From Streptomyces sp. NBC_00433 (GTDB lineage: Bacteria; Actinomycetota; Actinomycetes; Streptomycetales; Streptomycetaceae), in NCBI GenBank assembly GCA_036015235.1, contig CP107926.1:6447501-6511500 (forward strand): a DNA stretch of 64,000 nt. Direction: 5' to 3'. Of the stretch, positions 38,342-47,622 are shown one piece after another. The translations under genes were made by a program, and so were the position numbers. The notes beneath the pieces were generated by a model, which worked only from the letters and a program-made list of their open reading frames with translations, was not told where the DNA came from and did no database searches. Positions within the stretch are counted from its first letter, which is position 1. The number at the start of each line of letters is the position of its first letter.

Positions 38342-38989
38342 ATGCGTCTGAACCGGATCCTGCTCCCCACCGTCCTGGTGGTCTTCGCCATGGTCGCCCA
38401 GGTCAGCGTGCTGGCCCGGCTCCACCTGCCGGGCGCGGTGCCCGACCTGCTGCTGCTGACCGTGCTCGGGCTGGCCATAAGCTACGGGCATGTCGCCGGC
38501 TGCCTGATCGGCTTCTTCGCCGGCCTGCTCGCCGACCTGGCGCCGCCCGCCGACCACGCGGTCGGCCGCTACGCCCTGGTGCTGTGCGTCATCGGCTACG
38601 TGGCGGGCCTGTTCAAGCCCGAGAGCGGCCGGCTCCGTACGGCCGCGGGCCCCATGCTGGTCGTCATCGGCGCCGCCATCGGCACCACCGTGCTCTACGC
38701 GGCCGTCGGCAGCCTGGTCGGCGACACCGCGGGCGCCCACGTGGGCCTGGCCAAACTGGTCTTCACCGCCACGATCTACGACCTGCTGCTCGCGCCCTTC
38801 GTGGTGCCGCTGGTGATGGCGATGGCCCGCCGCTTCGACCGCGACCCGATGTCCGAGGACGCCGCCGGCGGCTACGGCGGCAGCCGCGGCCGGATGAGGA
38901 CCGGCATCGCCCCGCAGCGCGCCGGCCTGTTCGGCCGCGCCGGGAAGATGGTCAGGGTCAACTCGATGGCCAGGGGAGTCAGGCGATGA
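38342..38989 (+). CDS. mreD: rod shape-determining protein MreD
   Basis: 215-aa polytopic membrane protein of the elongasome. The start is the ATG at 38342 (MRLNRILLPTVLVVFAMVAQ), 4 bp after the mreC stop. Five to six hydrophobic helices and the conserved DLLLLTVLGLAISYG...GFFAGLLADLAPP segment are visible. The C-terminal 45 residues are hydrophilic and basic. Its TGA overlaps the ATG of the next gene. Confidence 0.93.
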   Translation: MRLNRILLPTVLVVFAMVAQVSVLARLHLPGAVPDLLLLTVLGLAISYGHVAGCLIGFFAGLLADLAPPADHAVGRYALVLCVIGYVAGLFKPESGRLRTAAGPMLVVIGAAIGTTVLYAAVGSLVGDTAGAHVGLAKLVFTATIYDLLLAPFVVPLVMAMARRFDRDPMSEDAAGGYGGSRGRMRTGIAPQRAGLFGRAGKMVRVNSMARGVRR

Positions 38990-41235
38990 TGAGCGGCAAC
39001 ATCCCGGAGACGGGCCGCACCACCCGGATCACCATCCGGCTGGTCATCCTGCAGATCCTGGTCGTGTCGCTGCTGCTGACCCTCGGCGGAAGGCTCTGGT
39101 TCCTGCAGATCCGCAACGGCCAGCAGTACGAGCAGAAGGCCGCGAACAACCACATCCAGCAGGTCGTCACCCCGGCCGTGCGCGGCTCGATACTGGACGA
39201 CCGCGGGGTGCCGCTGGCCGACAACGAGACCAAGCTGGTCGTCTCGGCCAGCCGCACCGACCTGCTCAAGCAGGCCGACGACGGCACCGCCGTACTGACC
39301 AGGCTGGCCGGTGTGCTGGGCATGGAGCCCGAGGAGGTGTCCGACAAGGTCCGGCTGTGCGACGCCAAGACGCCCAAGCCGTGCTGGAACGGCTCGCCCT
39401 ACCAGCCCATCCCGATCACCGACTCGGCCACCACCCAGCAGGCGCTGCAGATCATGGAGCGCCGCGAGGACTTCCCCGGCATCACCGCGGAGCCCACCGC
39501 CGTCCGCCGCTACGCCGCCCCCAACAAGGCGAACGCCGCCCAGGTGCTCGGCTACCTCGGCCCGGTCACCGACGACGAGGTCAGCGCCTCGGAGAAGACC
39601 AGCACCCCGCTGCTGCGCTCCGACCAGATCGGCCGCTCGGGCCTGGAGAGCGTCTACGACAAGCAGATGCGCGGCACCGCCGGCGTGACCCGCTACGAGG
39701 TCGACAACCTCGGCCGGGTCATCGGCAAGGCCGGCGACACCCCGGCCCAGCCCGGCAGCAACCTGGTGACCAGCATCGACTCCCGTGTCCAGGCGGTCAC
39801 CGAGAAGGAACTCAACGACGCGATGGTGGCCGCGCGCAAGACGTTCGACACCGTCTCCCACGAGAACTACAAGGCGGACTCCGGCGCCGCCGTCGTGATG
39901 GACAACCGCACCGGTCAGATCATCGCCATGGCGAGCCTGCCCACCTACGACCCCAACCAATGGGTCGGCGGCATCTCGGAGAAGGCGTACAACGCGCTGA
40001 TGGACAAGAAGTCCGACTTCCCGCTGCTGAACCGGGCGATCCAGGGCCAGTCCGCGCCGGGCTCCACCTTCAAGGTGGTGTCCACCAGTGCCGCCATCAA
40101 CGCCGGCTACGCTCCCGACGGCAACTACCCCTGCACCTCGTCGATGACGATCGGCGGCACGACGTTCAAGAACTTCCAGAACGAGAACTTCGGCGACATC
40201 TCCCTCGGCCGCGCCCTGGAGGTCTCCTGCGACACCGTCTTCTACGGCATCGCCTACCAGGAGTGGCTGAAGGACGGCGGGCTCCACGCCAAGCATCCCA
40301 AGGACTGGTTCTTCAAGACCGCCCACCAGTTCGGCCTGGGCGCCAAGACCGGTGTGGACCTTCCCGGAGAGGCCCCTGGCCGCGTTCCGGACCGCAACTG
40401 GAAGCAGGACTACTACGACCAGATGAAGGGCTACTGGTGCCGTACGGCCGCGGCCCACAAGAATGACAAGCAGAAGAGCTTGGACGTGCGAGTCTCCATC
40501 GAGAACTGCCCCGACGGGTACCTCGTCCGTGCCGGTGACTCCGTCAACTACTCGATCGGCCAGGGCGACACCCTCGTCACCCCGGTGCAGATGGCCCGGG
40601 TCTACGCCGCGCTCGCCAACGGCGGCACCCTCTACCAGCCGAGCATCGGGAAGGCCGTGGTCAGCGCCGACGGCAAGACCGTCACGCCGATCAAGCCCAA
40701 GGTGTCGGGCAAGCTGCCCGACACCAAGGCGACCCTGAAGTACATCGACAAGGCGCTGGCCGGCGTGGTCACCGAGGGCACCGCCGACTGGAAGTTCGGC
40801 GGCTGGCCGCAGGACAAGATCCCGCTGCACGCCAAGACCGGTACCGCCGAGGTCGAGGGCAAGCAGACCACGTCCTGGTTCGACACGTACACCAGGGACT
40901 ACACGATCGTCATGACGATCTCCCAGGGCGGCACCGGCTCCGGCGCCTCCGGCGAGGCCGTACGGCGGATCTACGAGGCGATGTACGGCATCACCAAGGA
41001 CACCGCGACGATCGACCCGAAGAAGGGGATCATGCCGCGGCCGCTCACCACGCTGCCGAAGATCTCCGCCGACGGTGTCGCCACCGCCGCGTCCTACACC
41101 GTGCCGTCCGCCGACGACCTGTTCGTACCCGTCCCCGCCGGCCCGCACACCGCGGGCGGCGCCGCCCAGGCGGTCGCCGCGCTCGCGCCGGGCCGCCCGG
41201 AGAAGCTGCTGCTCGGCAGGCGGTACTGGTCATGA
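38986..41235 (+). CDS. mrdA: penicillin-binding protein 2 (transpeptidase)
   Basis: 749-aa class B PBP that cross-links peptidoglycan with RodA. A short cytoplasmic N-terminus, a TM helix (LVILQILVVSLLLTLGGRLWF), the PBP dimer/pedestal region and the transpeptidase domain are in order. The catalytic motifs are S360TFK, S519VN and K617TGT. The start at 38986 overlaps the mreD stop (ATGA); an ATG one codon later is equally possible. The rodA ATG overlaps its stop, so the three are translationally coupled. Confidence 0.94.
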   Translation: MMSGNIPETGRTTRITIRLVILQILVVSLLLTLGGRLWFLQIRNGQQYEQKAANNHIQQVVTPAVRGSILDDRGVPLADNETKLVVSASRTDLLKQADDGTAVLTRLAGVLGMEPEEVSDKVRLCDAKTPKPCWNGSPYQPIPITDSATTQQALQIMERREDFPGITAEPTAVRRYAAPNKANAAQVLGYLGPVTDDEVSASEKTSTPLLRSDQIGRSGLESVYDKQMRGTAGVTRYEVDNLGRVIGKAGDTPAQPGSNLVTSIDSRVQAVTEKELNDAMVAARKTFDTVSHENYKADSGAAVVMDNRTGQIIAMASLPTYDPNQWVGGISEKAYNALMDKKSDFPLLNRAIQGQSAPGSTFKVVSTSAAINAGYAPDGNYPCTSSMTIGGTTFKNFQNENFGDISLGRALEVSCDTVFYGIAYQEWLKDGGLHAKHPKDWFFKTAHQFGLGAKTGVDLPGEAPGRVPDRNWKQDYYDQMKGYWCRTAAAHKNDKQKSLDVRVSIENCPDGYLVRAGDSVNYSIGQGDTLVTPVQMARVYAALANGGTLYQPSIGKAVVSADGKTVTPIKPKVSGKLPDTKATLKYIDKALAGVVTEGTADWKFGGWPQDKIPLHAKTGTAEVEGKQTTSWFDTYTRDYTIVMTISQGGTGSGASGEAVRRIYEAMYGITKDTATIDPKKGIMPRPLTTLPKISADGVATAASYTVPSADDLFVPVPAGPHTAGGAAQAVAALAPGRPEKLLLGRRYWS

Positions 41236-42431
41236 GCACCCACGGCTACACCAACGTCCGCCGCTTCACCCCGGAGAAGTCGACCCTCGGCAAGCTCCTC
41301 GCGCGCGACTCGATAGTGCGCCGGATGGACTGGCTGCTGCTCTTCGCCGCCCTGCTGCTGTGCGGCATCGGCACCCTGCTGGTCTACTCGGCGACCCGCA
41401 ACCGCACCAGCCTCACGCACGGCGACCAGTACTACTTCCTGCTGCGGCACCTGATGAACGCCGGCATCGGGGCCGGGCTCGGCATCGGCGCGGTCGTCAT
41501 AGGCCACCGCAGGATGCGGGACGTGGTGCCCTTCTACTACGCCCTGGCCATCCTCGGCATCCTCGCGGTGCTCAGCCCGCTCGGCTCCACCGTCAACGGC
41601 GCGCACTCCTGGATCATCATCGGCGGCGGCTTCTCGCTGCAGCCGTCGGAATTCGTCAAGGTCGCGATCATCCTCGGCATGGCGGTGGTGCTGTCGGCCC
41701 GGGTCGACGCGGGCGACCGCGAACACCCCGACCACCGCACCGTCCTGCAATCCCTGGGCCTGGCCGCGCTGCCCATAGCGATCATCATGCTGATGCCGGA
41801 CCTCGGCTCGGTGATGGTGCTCGGCGCGATCGTCCTCGGCGTCCTGCTCGCCTCCGGCGCCTCCAACCGCTGGGTCTTCGGCCTGATCGCCTCCGGCATC
41901 GGCGGCGCCCTGCTGGTCTGGCAGCTCGGCATCCTCGACAAATACCAGATCGACCGCTTCGCGGCCTTCGCCAACCCCGCGCTCGACCCCTCTGGCGTCG
42001 GCTACAACACCAGCCAGGCGCGTATCGCCATCGGCTCGGGCGGCCTGCTCGGCAAGGGCCTCTTCCACGGCAGCCAGACCACCGGCCAGTTCGTCCCCGA
42101 GCAGCAGACGGACTTCGTCTTCTCCGTCGCGGGCGAGGAGTTGGGCTTCGTCGGCGCGGCCTTCATCATCCTGCTGATCGGCGTCATCCTCTGGCGCGGC
42201 TGCGCCATCGCCCGCGGCGCCACCGACCTCTACGGCACGATCGTGGCCGCCGGCATCGTGGCGTGGTTCGCCTTCCAGGCCTTCGAGAACATCGGCATGA
42301 CGCTGGGCATCATGCCGGTCGCGGGTATTCCCCTGCCCTTTGTGTCCTACGGGGGGTCATCCATGTTCGCGAACTGCGTGGCCATAGGACTGTTGCAATC
42401 GGTGAAGATGCAACGCCCCATGTCGGCCTAG
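41232..42431 (+). CDS. rodA: rod shape-determining protein RodA (SEDS glycosyltransferase)
   Basis: 399-aa SEDS-family peptidoglycan polymerase with about 10 TM helices. Conserved segments include QPSEFVKVAIILGMA, MPDLGSVMVLGAIV, GSGGLLGKGLFHGSQT and DFVFSVAGEELGFVGA. The ATG overlaps the PBP2 stop by four bases. It forms the polymerase/transpeptidase pair with the upstream PBP. Confidence 0.95.
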   Translation: MSTHGYTNVRRFTPEKSTLGKLLARDSIVRRMDWLLLFAALLLCGIGTLLVYSATRNRTSLTHGDQYYFLLRHLMNAGIGAGLGIGAVVIGHRRMRDVVPFYYALAILGILAVLSPLGSTVNGAHSWIIIGGGFSLQPSEFVKVAIILGMAVVLSARVDAGDREHPDHRTVLQSLGLAALPIAIIMLMPDLGSVMVLGAIVLGVLLASGASNRWVFGLIASGIGGALLVWQLGILDKYQIDRFAAFANPALDPSGVGYNTSQARIAIGSGGLLGKGLFHGSQTTGQFVPEQQTDFVFSVAGEELGFVGAAFIILLIGVILWRGCAIARGATDLYGTIVAAGIVAWFAFQAFENIGMTLGIMPVAGIPLPFVSYGGSSMFANCVAIGLLQSVKMQRPMSA

Positions 42432-42440
42432 CGGTACACC

Positions 42441-42469
42441 GCAGGGGCGCGGCTTCCTCGCGCCCCTGC
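42441..42469 (+). terminator. hairpin after rodA
   Basis: GCAGGGGCGCG (42441-42451) and CGCGCCCCTGC (42459-42469) pair perfectly with a seven-base loop, ten bases past the rodA stop. No T-run. It resembles the GGGGCGCGG unit of the dispersed repeats. Confidence 0.7.
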
Positions 42470-42507
42470 GAGGGCTCGGCCCGGCAGCGGCGAGGTACGG
42501 TCGCCAT

Positions 42508-44007
42508 ATGGCCAAGAAAGTGCGGGAGACCGAGCGGAAGTACGACGCCGACGACGGCGCCGGTACCGTACGGGCGGACTTCGCCGGGCTGGCCCCCGCG
42601 GAGAGAGCGCTGGACGCCGTCACGCTGGAGGCGGTGTACTACGACACCGCCGGCCTGGCGCTGGCCGCTCACAAGGTCACGCTCAGACGGCGCACCGGCG
42701 GCGACGACGCCGGGTGGCACCTGAAGCTGCCCGCCGCGCAGGCCGACACCCGCACCGAGGTGCAGGTCCCGCTGACCCCCGCCGCCGACGGCCCGCCGCG
42801 CGAGCTGCGCGAGGAGGTGGCCGCGCTGGTGAGGGGCAGGGAACTGCACCCGGTCGTGCGGCTCACGACGTCGCGGCGCCGGGTGCTGCTGCTGGAAGCG
42901 GACGGTGCCACGCTCGCCGAGGTCGCCTACGACCGGGTGGCGGCCGAGGTGCTGCCCGATGGCCCGCGCTCGCAGTGGTCCGAGGTCGAGGTGGAGCTGG
43001 GCACCGGCGACCCGGCGCTGCTCGACGCCGCCGAGGAGCGGCTCACCGCGGCCGGCCTGCACCGCTCGGCCTCGGCCTCGAAGCTGGCGCGGGCGCTCGG
43101 CGGGCTGCTGGTCGCCCCGCCGTCGCCGCCGCCCGCGGTGCCTGGCAGCGCTGGCCAGACCGCCGTCGGCTATCTGCACGCCCAGCTCGCCGCGATCCTG
43201 GCCCTCGACCCGGCCGTCCGCAGGGACGAGGAGGACGCCGTCCACCAGATGCGGGTCGCCACCCGCAGGGCCCGCAGCGCGCTGAAGAGCTTCCGCAAGG
43301 AGCTGGACCGGTCGGCCACCGACCCGCTGGGCGACGAGCTGAAATGGCTGGCCGCGGTCCTCGGCGCCGAGCGCGACCGGGAGGTGCTCGCCGAGCGGCT
43401 GGCGGCCCGGCTCGCCGAACTGGACGACGCCCTGGCCACCGACGCCGTGCGGGACCGGCTGCACGGGCTGGCGGCGGGCACGTCGACCGCCTCGCACACC
43501 GCCCTGCTCGACACCCTCGACGGCGCCCGCTACTTCGGCCTGCTCGACACCCTTGAAGCGCTGGTCGCCGCACCGCCCTACCGCCGCGGCGCCCGCAAGC
43601 CCGCAGACGAGGCCGCCGCCGCGACCGTGGGGCGGGACCTGGCACGGCTGCGGCGCGGCATCGAGGCGGCGCTCGCGCTGGAGCCCGGGGACGACAAGGA
43701 CGTCGCACTGCACGAGGCGCGCAAGGCCGCCAAGCGCGCCCGCTATTCCGGCGAGGCGGTACACCCGGTGCTGGGGGCCGCCGCGAAGGCGCACACCGGC
43801 CGGATGAAGTCCTTGCAGCAGCTGCTCGGCGAGCACCAGGACAGCGTCCTGTGCCGGAGCGCGCTGGCCACCGCCGCGGCCGCGGCGCGGGCCGCGGGCG
43901 AGGACCCTGCGCCCTACGACGCGCTGCTGGACGCCGAGCGGGCGCGGGCCGCCGCCGTCGAGGCGGAGCTGCCCGGGGCGTGGGAGCGAGCGGACCAGGA
44001 GGTCTGA
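42508..44007 (+). CDS. CYTH and CHAD domain protein
   Basis: 499 aa. The CYTH/triphosphate tunnel domain is at residues 5-200 (RETERKYDADDG, YYDTAGLALAAHKVTLRRRTGG, SEVEVELGTGD). The His/Lys-rich helical CHAD domain is at about 215-490 (DAVHQMRVATRRARSALKSF, ALHEARKAAKRARYSGEAV). CHAD domains bind polyphosphate and CYTH domains cleave triphosphates, so a role in polyphosphate handling is likely but unproven. Confidence 0.9.
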   Translation: MAKKVRETERKYDADDGAGTVRADFAGLAPAERALDAVTLEAVYYDTAGLALAAHKVTLRRRTGGDDAGWHLKLPAAQADTRTEVQVPLTPAADGPPRELREEVAALVRGRELHPVVRLTTSRRRVLLLEADGATLAEVAYDRVAAEVLPDGPRSQWSEVEVELGTGDPALLDAAEERLTAAGLHRSASASKLARALGGLLVAPPSPPPAVPGSAGQTAVGYLHAQLAAILALDPAVRRDEEDAVHQMRVATRRARSALKSFRKELDRSATDPLGDELKWLAAVLGAERDREVLAERLAARLAELDDALATDAVRDRLHGLAAGTSTASHTALLDTLDGARYFGLLDTLEALVAAPPYRRGARKPADEAAAATVGRDLARLRRGIEAALALEPGDDKDVALHEARKAAKRARYSGEAVHPVLGAAAKAHTGRMKSLQQLLGEHQDSVLCRSALATAAAAARAAGEDPAPYDALLDAERARAAAVEAELPGAWERADQEV

Positions 44008-44073
44008 GCGTCCGGGTAGTCTTGAGGGTCATCCACCCCCGGGCCACCGGTCCGGGGCGCTCCCCGTCAGCTG

Positions 44074-46041
44074 ATGAAAGTCGCCGAGATGCCTGTCGAG
44101 TCGGTCTTCCCGCGCTTGGAAGCACTTCTCCCGCACGTCCAGAAGCCGATCCAGTACGTGGGCGGGGAGCTGAACTCCACCGTCAAGGAATGGGACGCCA
44201 CCGACGTGCGGTGGGCGCTGATGTACCCCGACGCCTACGAGGTCGGCCTGCCCAACCAGGGCGTCATGATCCTCTACGAGGTGCTCAACGAGCGCGAGGG
44301 CGTGCTCGCCGAGCGCACCTACAGCGTGTGGCCCGACCTGGAAGCGCTGATGCGCGAGCACGGTGTGCCCCAGTTCACGGTCGACGCGCACCGCCCGGTC
44401 CGCGCCTTCGACGTCTTCGGCCTCAGCTTCTCCACCGAGCTGGGCTACACGAACATGCTGGCCGCGCTCGACCTGGCCGGCATCCCGCTGCTCGCGGCCG
44501 ACCGCACCCTGGACGACCCGATCGTGCTGGCCGGCGGCCACGCCGCCTTCAATCCCGAGCCGATCGCCGACTTCATCGACGCGGCCGTGATCGGCGACGG
44601 CGAGCAGGCCGTGCTGGAGATGACCGAGGTCATCCGCGCCTGGAAGGCCGAGGGGCGCCCCGGCGGCCGCGACGAGGTGCTGCTGCGGCTCGCGAAGACC
44701 GGCGGGGTGTACGTGCCGCGCTTCTACGACGTCGAATACCTCGCCGACGGCCGGATCGCCCGGGTCGTGCCCAACCGCAGCGGTGTGCCGTGGCGGGTGT
44801 CCAAGCACACCGTCATGGACCTCGACGAGTGGCCGTATCCCAAGCAGCCGCTGGTGCCGCTCGCGGAGACCGTGCACGAGCGGATGTCGGTGGAGATCTT
44901 CCGCGGCTGCACCCGTGGCTGCCGCTTCTGCCAGGCCGGCATGATCACCCGCCCGGTGCGGGAGCGGTCCATCACCGGCATCGGCGAGATGGTCGAGGCG
45001 GGCCTGAAGGCCACCGGCTTCGAGGAGGTCGGCCTGCTGTCGCTGTCGTCCGCCGACCACAGCGAGATCGCCGACGTGGCCAAGGGCCTCGCCGACCGCT
45101 ACGAGGCCGACAAGATCGGCCTGTCGCTGCCGTCCACCCGGGTCGACGCCTTCAACATCGACCTGGCCAACGAGCTGACCCGCAACGGCCGCCGCTCGGG
45201 CCTGACCTTCGCCCCCGAGGGCGGCTCCGAGCGCATCCGCAAGGTCATCAACAAGATGGTCTCGGAAGAGGACCTGATCCGTACCGTCGCCACCGCCTAC
45301 GGCAACGGCTGGCGGCAGGTGAAGCTCTACTTCATGTGCGGGCTGCCCACCGAGACCGACGAGGACGTCCTGCAGATCGCCGAGATGGCGAAGAAGGTCA
45401 TCGCCAAGGGCCGCGAGGTCACCGGGCAGAACGACATCCGCTGCACCGTCTCCATCGGCGGTTTCGTCCCCAAGCCGCACACCCCCTTCCAGTGGGCGCC
45501 GCAGCTCGGCGTGGCGGAGACCGACGCGCGCCTGGAGAAGCTCCGCGACGCGATCCGCGGCGACCGCAAGTACGGCCGCAACATCGGCTTCCGCTACCAC
45601 GACGGCAAGCCCGGCATCATCGAGGGCCTGCTCTCCCGCGGCGACCGCCGGGTCGGCTCCGTCATCCGCGCGGTCTACGAGGACGGCGGCCGCTTCGACG
45701 GCTGGCGCGAGCACTTCTCCTACGACCGCTGGCTGCGCGCCTGCGAGGCCGCACTGCCCGCCGAGGGCCTCGACCTCGCCTGGTACACGACCCGCGAGCG
45801 CACCGCCGAGGAGGTCCTCCCGTGGGACCACCTCGACTCGGGCCTGGACAAGGACTGGCTGTGGGAGGACTGGCAGGACGCCCTCGACGAGACCGAGGTC
45901 GACGACTGCCGCTGGACCCCCTGCTTCGACTGCGGTGTCTGCCCGCAGTTCGACACGTGGCCACAAGTGGGTCCGACCGGTAAGACGATGCTGCCCCTCA
46001 CGGTCGTCAACGCTACGACCAGCGGAAACACCGAGCAGTAG
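44074..46041 (+). CDS. TIGR03960 B12-binding radical SAM protein, C-terminus replaced by integrated element
   Basis: 655 aa. An N-terminal B12-binding-like region (WALMYPDAYEVGLPNQG, FGLSFSTELGY) precedes a radical SAM core with the cluster motif C279-TRG-C283-RF-C286. The C-terminus has CRWTPCFDCGVCPQ. In Streptomyces this gene normally precedes DUF2344 and RNase E/G; here the DUF2344 gene is 16 kb away. The last 34 codons after the junction at 45938-45948 (CPQFDTWPQVGPTGKTMLPL...) come from the element. The original end (CPQLDLDIQIGPTGKKLLPL...) is at 59583-59678. The protein therefore stays full length. Confidence 0.9.
   Translation: MKVAEMPVESVFPRLEALLPHVQKPIQYVGGELNSTVKEWDATDVRWALMYPDAYEVGLPNQGVMILYEVLNEREGVLAERTYSVWPDLEALMREHGVPQFTVDAHRPVRAFDVFGLSFSTELGYTNMLAALDLAGIPLLAADRTLDDPIVLAGGHAAFNPEPIADFIDAAVIGDGEQAVLEMTEVIRAWKAEGRPGGRDEVLLRLAKTGGVYVPRFYDVEYLADGRIARVVPNRSGVPWRVSKHTVMDLDEWPYPKQPLVPLAETVHERMSVEIFRGCTRGCRFCQAGMITRPVRERSITGIGEMVEAGLKATGFEEVGLLSLSSADHSEIADVAKGLADRYEADKIGLSLPSTRVDAFNIDLANELTRNGRRSGLTFAPEGGSERIRKVINKMVSEEDLIRTVATAYGNGWRQVKLYFMCGLPTETDEDVLQIAEMAKKVIAKGREVTGQNDIRCTVSIGGFVPKPHTPFQWAPQLGVAETDARLEKLRDAIRGDRKYGRNIGFRYHDGKPGIIEGLLSRGDRRVGSVIRAVYEDGGRFDGWREHFSYDRWLRACEAALPAEGLDLAWYTTRERTAEEVLPWDHLDSGLDKDWLWEDWQDALDETEVDDCRWTPCFDCGVCPQFDTWPQVGPTGKTMLPLTVVNATTSGNTEQ
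45938..45948. other. attL core
   Basis: TCTGCCCGCAG within the radical SAM gene; identical to 59581-59591. Sequence identity to the host gene's 3' half drops right after it (nucleotides diverge while 16 of 24 residues stay the same). Confidence 0.7.
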
Positions 46042-46232
46042 TGAGAGATGTTGTGACGCAGATCACTGAGGCCCTTGAGGGTCTCGGTGAGGCTGAGGTG
46101 TCCGCCATCCTGTCGGACCTCGGTGCGTCCGGTGCCTACAAGCCCGGGGACCCGCAGCCTGCGGTGCCCCGGACGCCCCTTCCGGGTCCTCGGGACTGTC
46201 CACGCATTCGCAGCGAGATCGCCTGGGTCTGA
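46041..46232 (+). CDS. possible small protein just inside attL
   Basis: 63-aa GTG-initiated frame overlapping the radical SAM stop by one base. Its first 30 residues (VVTQITEALEGLGEAEVSAILSDLG) look protein-like and amphipathic; the rest is Pro-rich. There is no clear ribosome site. It occupies the otherwise empty 276-bp gap to the next gene, so it may be spurious. Confidence 0.25.
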   Translation: MRDVVTQITEALEGLGEAEVSAILSDLGASGAYKPGDPQPAVPRTPLPGPRDCPRIRSEIAWV

Positions 46233-46317
46233 GGAACGGTGGCTCTCTCGGGATAACTCACGGTGGGTAATCACTCTGGGCTATTAGCGTGATCCCGTTG
46301 CCGGGAGGCTACGGGTC

Positions 46318-46479
46318 ATGCAGATGAAACAGGGCGATACAACCCGAGTCGGTGTGGGCGATCCGCTGCGGCTGCTCCCCTGGACGGGTGACGGCGGCAA
46401 GCCGTGCCTTCTGAGCTCGGACGGAGGTGACTCCTTCGTCTCCCGCATTGCGGAACGTGTGGAGTCCCGGCAGCTGTGA
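46318..46479 (+). CDS. short protein of the XRE-associated type
   Basis: 53 aa (MQMKQGDTTRVGVGDPLRLL, then PWTGDGGKPCLLSSDGGDSF and SRIAERVESRQL). GGGAGG lies nine bases before the ATG. The PW-x-G-x-x-GKPC-x-LS core matches short actinobacterial proteins that I recall next to small XRE regulators, although family members usually extend further at the C-terminus. It is 43 bp upstream of the XRE gene and probably in one transcript. The function is unknown. Confidence 0.6.
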   Translation: MQMKQGDTTRVGVGDPLRLLPWTGDGGKPCLLSSDGGDSFVSRIAERVESRQL

Positions 46480-46522
46480 CCGTCTCTCGCGTTCCGGTGA
46501 AGACAATCGCGAGGCCGACACC

Positions 46523-46765
46523 ATGGCCGCCGCATCCGATGTGAGCACGCGCAGGCTGCACCAGGAGCCGGAAGCCGTCACCTGGGCACGTGAGAAGGCC
46601 GGTCTGACCAAGAGGGCGCTTGCCCGGCGCGTGGGCATTTCCGAGCAGCTCATGGGCGACATCGAGTCCGGCTGGCGCAGTGCGACGCCCGCCATCCTGA
46701 TGAAGATCGCCAAGGTGGTCAATTGCCCGGTGCTCTTCCTGGAACGCAAACGGGCGACACGCTGA
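46523..46765 (+). CDS. XRE family helix-turn-helix protein
   Basis: 80 aa from the ATG giving MAAASDVSTRRLHQEPEAV. The HTH spans about residues 20-70 (TWAREKAGLTKRALARRVGISEQLMGDIESGWRSATPAILMKIA). The tail VVNCPVLFLERKRATR is typical of the small actinobacterial XRE type. It is a DNA-binding regulator only; no effector domain is present. Confidence 0.85.
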   Translation: MAAASDVSTRRLHQEPEAVTWAREKAGLTKRALARRVGISEQLMGDIESGWRSATPAILMKIAKVVNCPVLFLERKRATR

Positions 46766-46866
46766 GCTGACCCCAGCACCCCGCCCGCGCGCCACCTCCC
46801 CCGGCGTCGCGGCGGGGCATTTCACGTCCTGATGCCGGTCGCGAGAGAGCCATAGGCCACGCGGGA

Positions 46867-47589
46867 CTAACTGCGGCTGCTCCCGTCAATCAGCGCGAGA
46901 TGGGCTTCTGCCGAGCGCGAAAAGCTGTCCAGAAGGGCTTTGCCCTTGGCGTCGGTGGCCAGCGACGGTTGTCCGACGGTGCCGTTCGTCGTGTAGCCGG
47001 CCATACCCACGGTGAGCAGGTGCCGCCGATCGGGCGCTACGTGGTCTGTCGTCTCCACTCCTTCGCCGACGAGGTGGGGCGCCCCATGGAGGAGGAGCGA
47101 GACCTCGAACTCTCCGCCGTGCATGTCCTCAGCGGTGCCGCTCTCCAACTCGGCGTCCCGGCGGGCCTGGGCGCGGTCCTCGTGGACGGGGAAGAGTGCG
47201 ACGCGGGGACCGTTGACGTTGATCTCCTGGACGACGTTCGAGAGGACGTAATTTCCGCCGTGGCCGCTGACGATGAGCAGCCCGGGAGTGCCCGCCGCTT
47301 CGAGTGACCGCCAGATGTCGTTGACCATGGCGTACAGCGTGGCCGCGCTGATGCTCACCGTGCCGGCCAGGGTCGCGTGCTCGTGAGAACAGGAGATCGT
47401 GATCGGGGGGAGGAGGAAGAGGCCGTGATCGTCGGCGATACGCCGGGCGATGAGAGACGCGATGGCGGTGTCGGTGATCAGCGGAAGATGTTCGCCGTGT
47501 TGCTCGAAGCTTCCCACCGGAAGGACGGCAACGGCCTTCCCCCTTCGGTGCTCATCACCTGACGTGGCTTGCGTGATCAGATCGTCCAT
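46867..47589 (-). CDS. creatininase family amidohydrolase
   Basis: 240 aa. The metal-binding motif is VGSFEQHGEHLPLITDTAIA (Glu, His and Asp ligands), followed by SGHGGNYVLSNVVQEIN and the later EDMHGGEFEVSLLL. These place it in the creatininase/MftE superfamily, whose members open cyclic amides or trim peptides. No mycofactocin genes are near. It lies 34 bp downstream of the TPR regulator remnant on the same strand, so the two were probably an operon. Confidence 0.85.
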   Translation of the reverse strand: MDDLITQATSGDEHRRGKAVAVLPVGSFEQHGEHLPLITDTAIASLIARRIADDHGLFLLPPITISCSHEHATLAGTVSISAATLYAMVNDIWRSLEAAGTPGLLIVSGHGGNYVLSNVVQEINVNGPRVALFPVHEDRAQARRDAELESGTAEDMHGGEFEVSLLLHGAPHLVGEGVETTDHVAPDRRHLLTVGMAGYTTNGTVGQPSLATDAKGKALLDSFSRSAEAHLALIDGSSRS

Positions 47590-47622
47590 GATCTACAGCA
47601 TCTCCCATGTCTGCCGCGAAGG

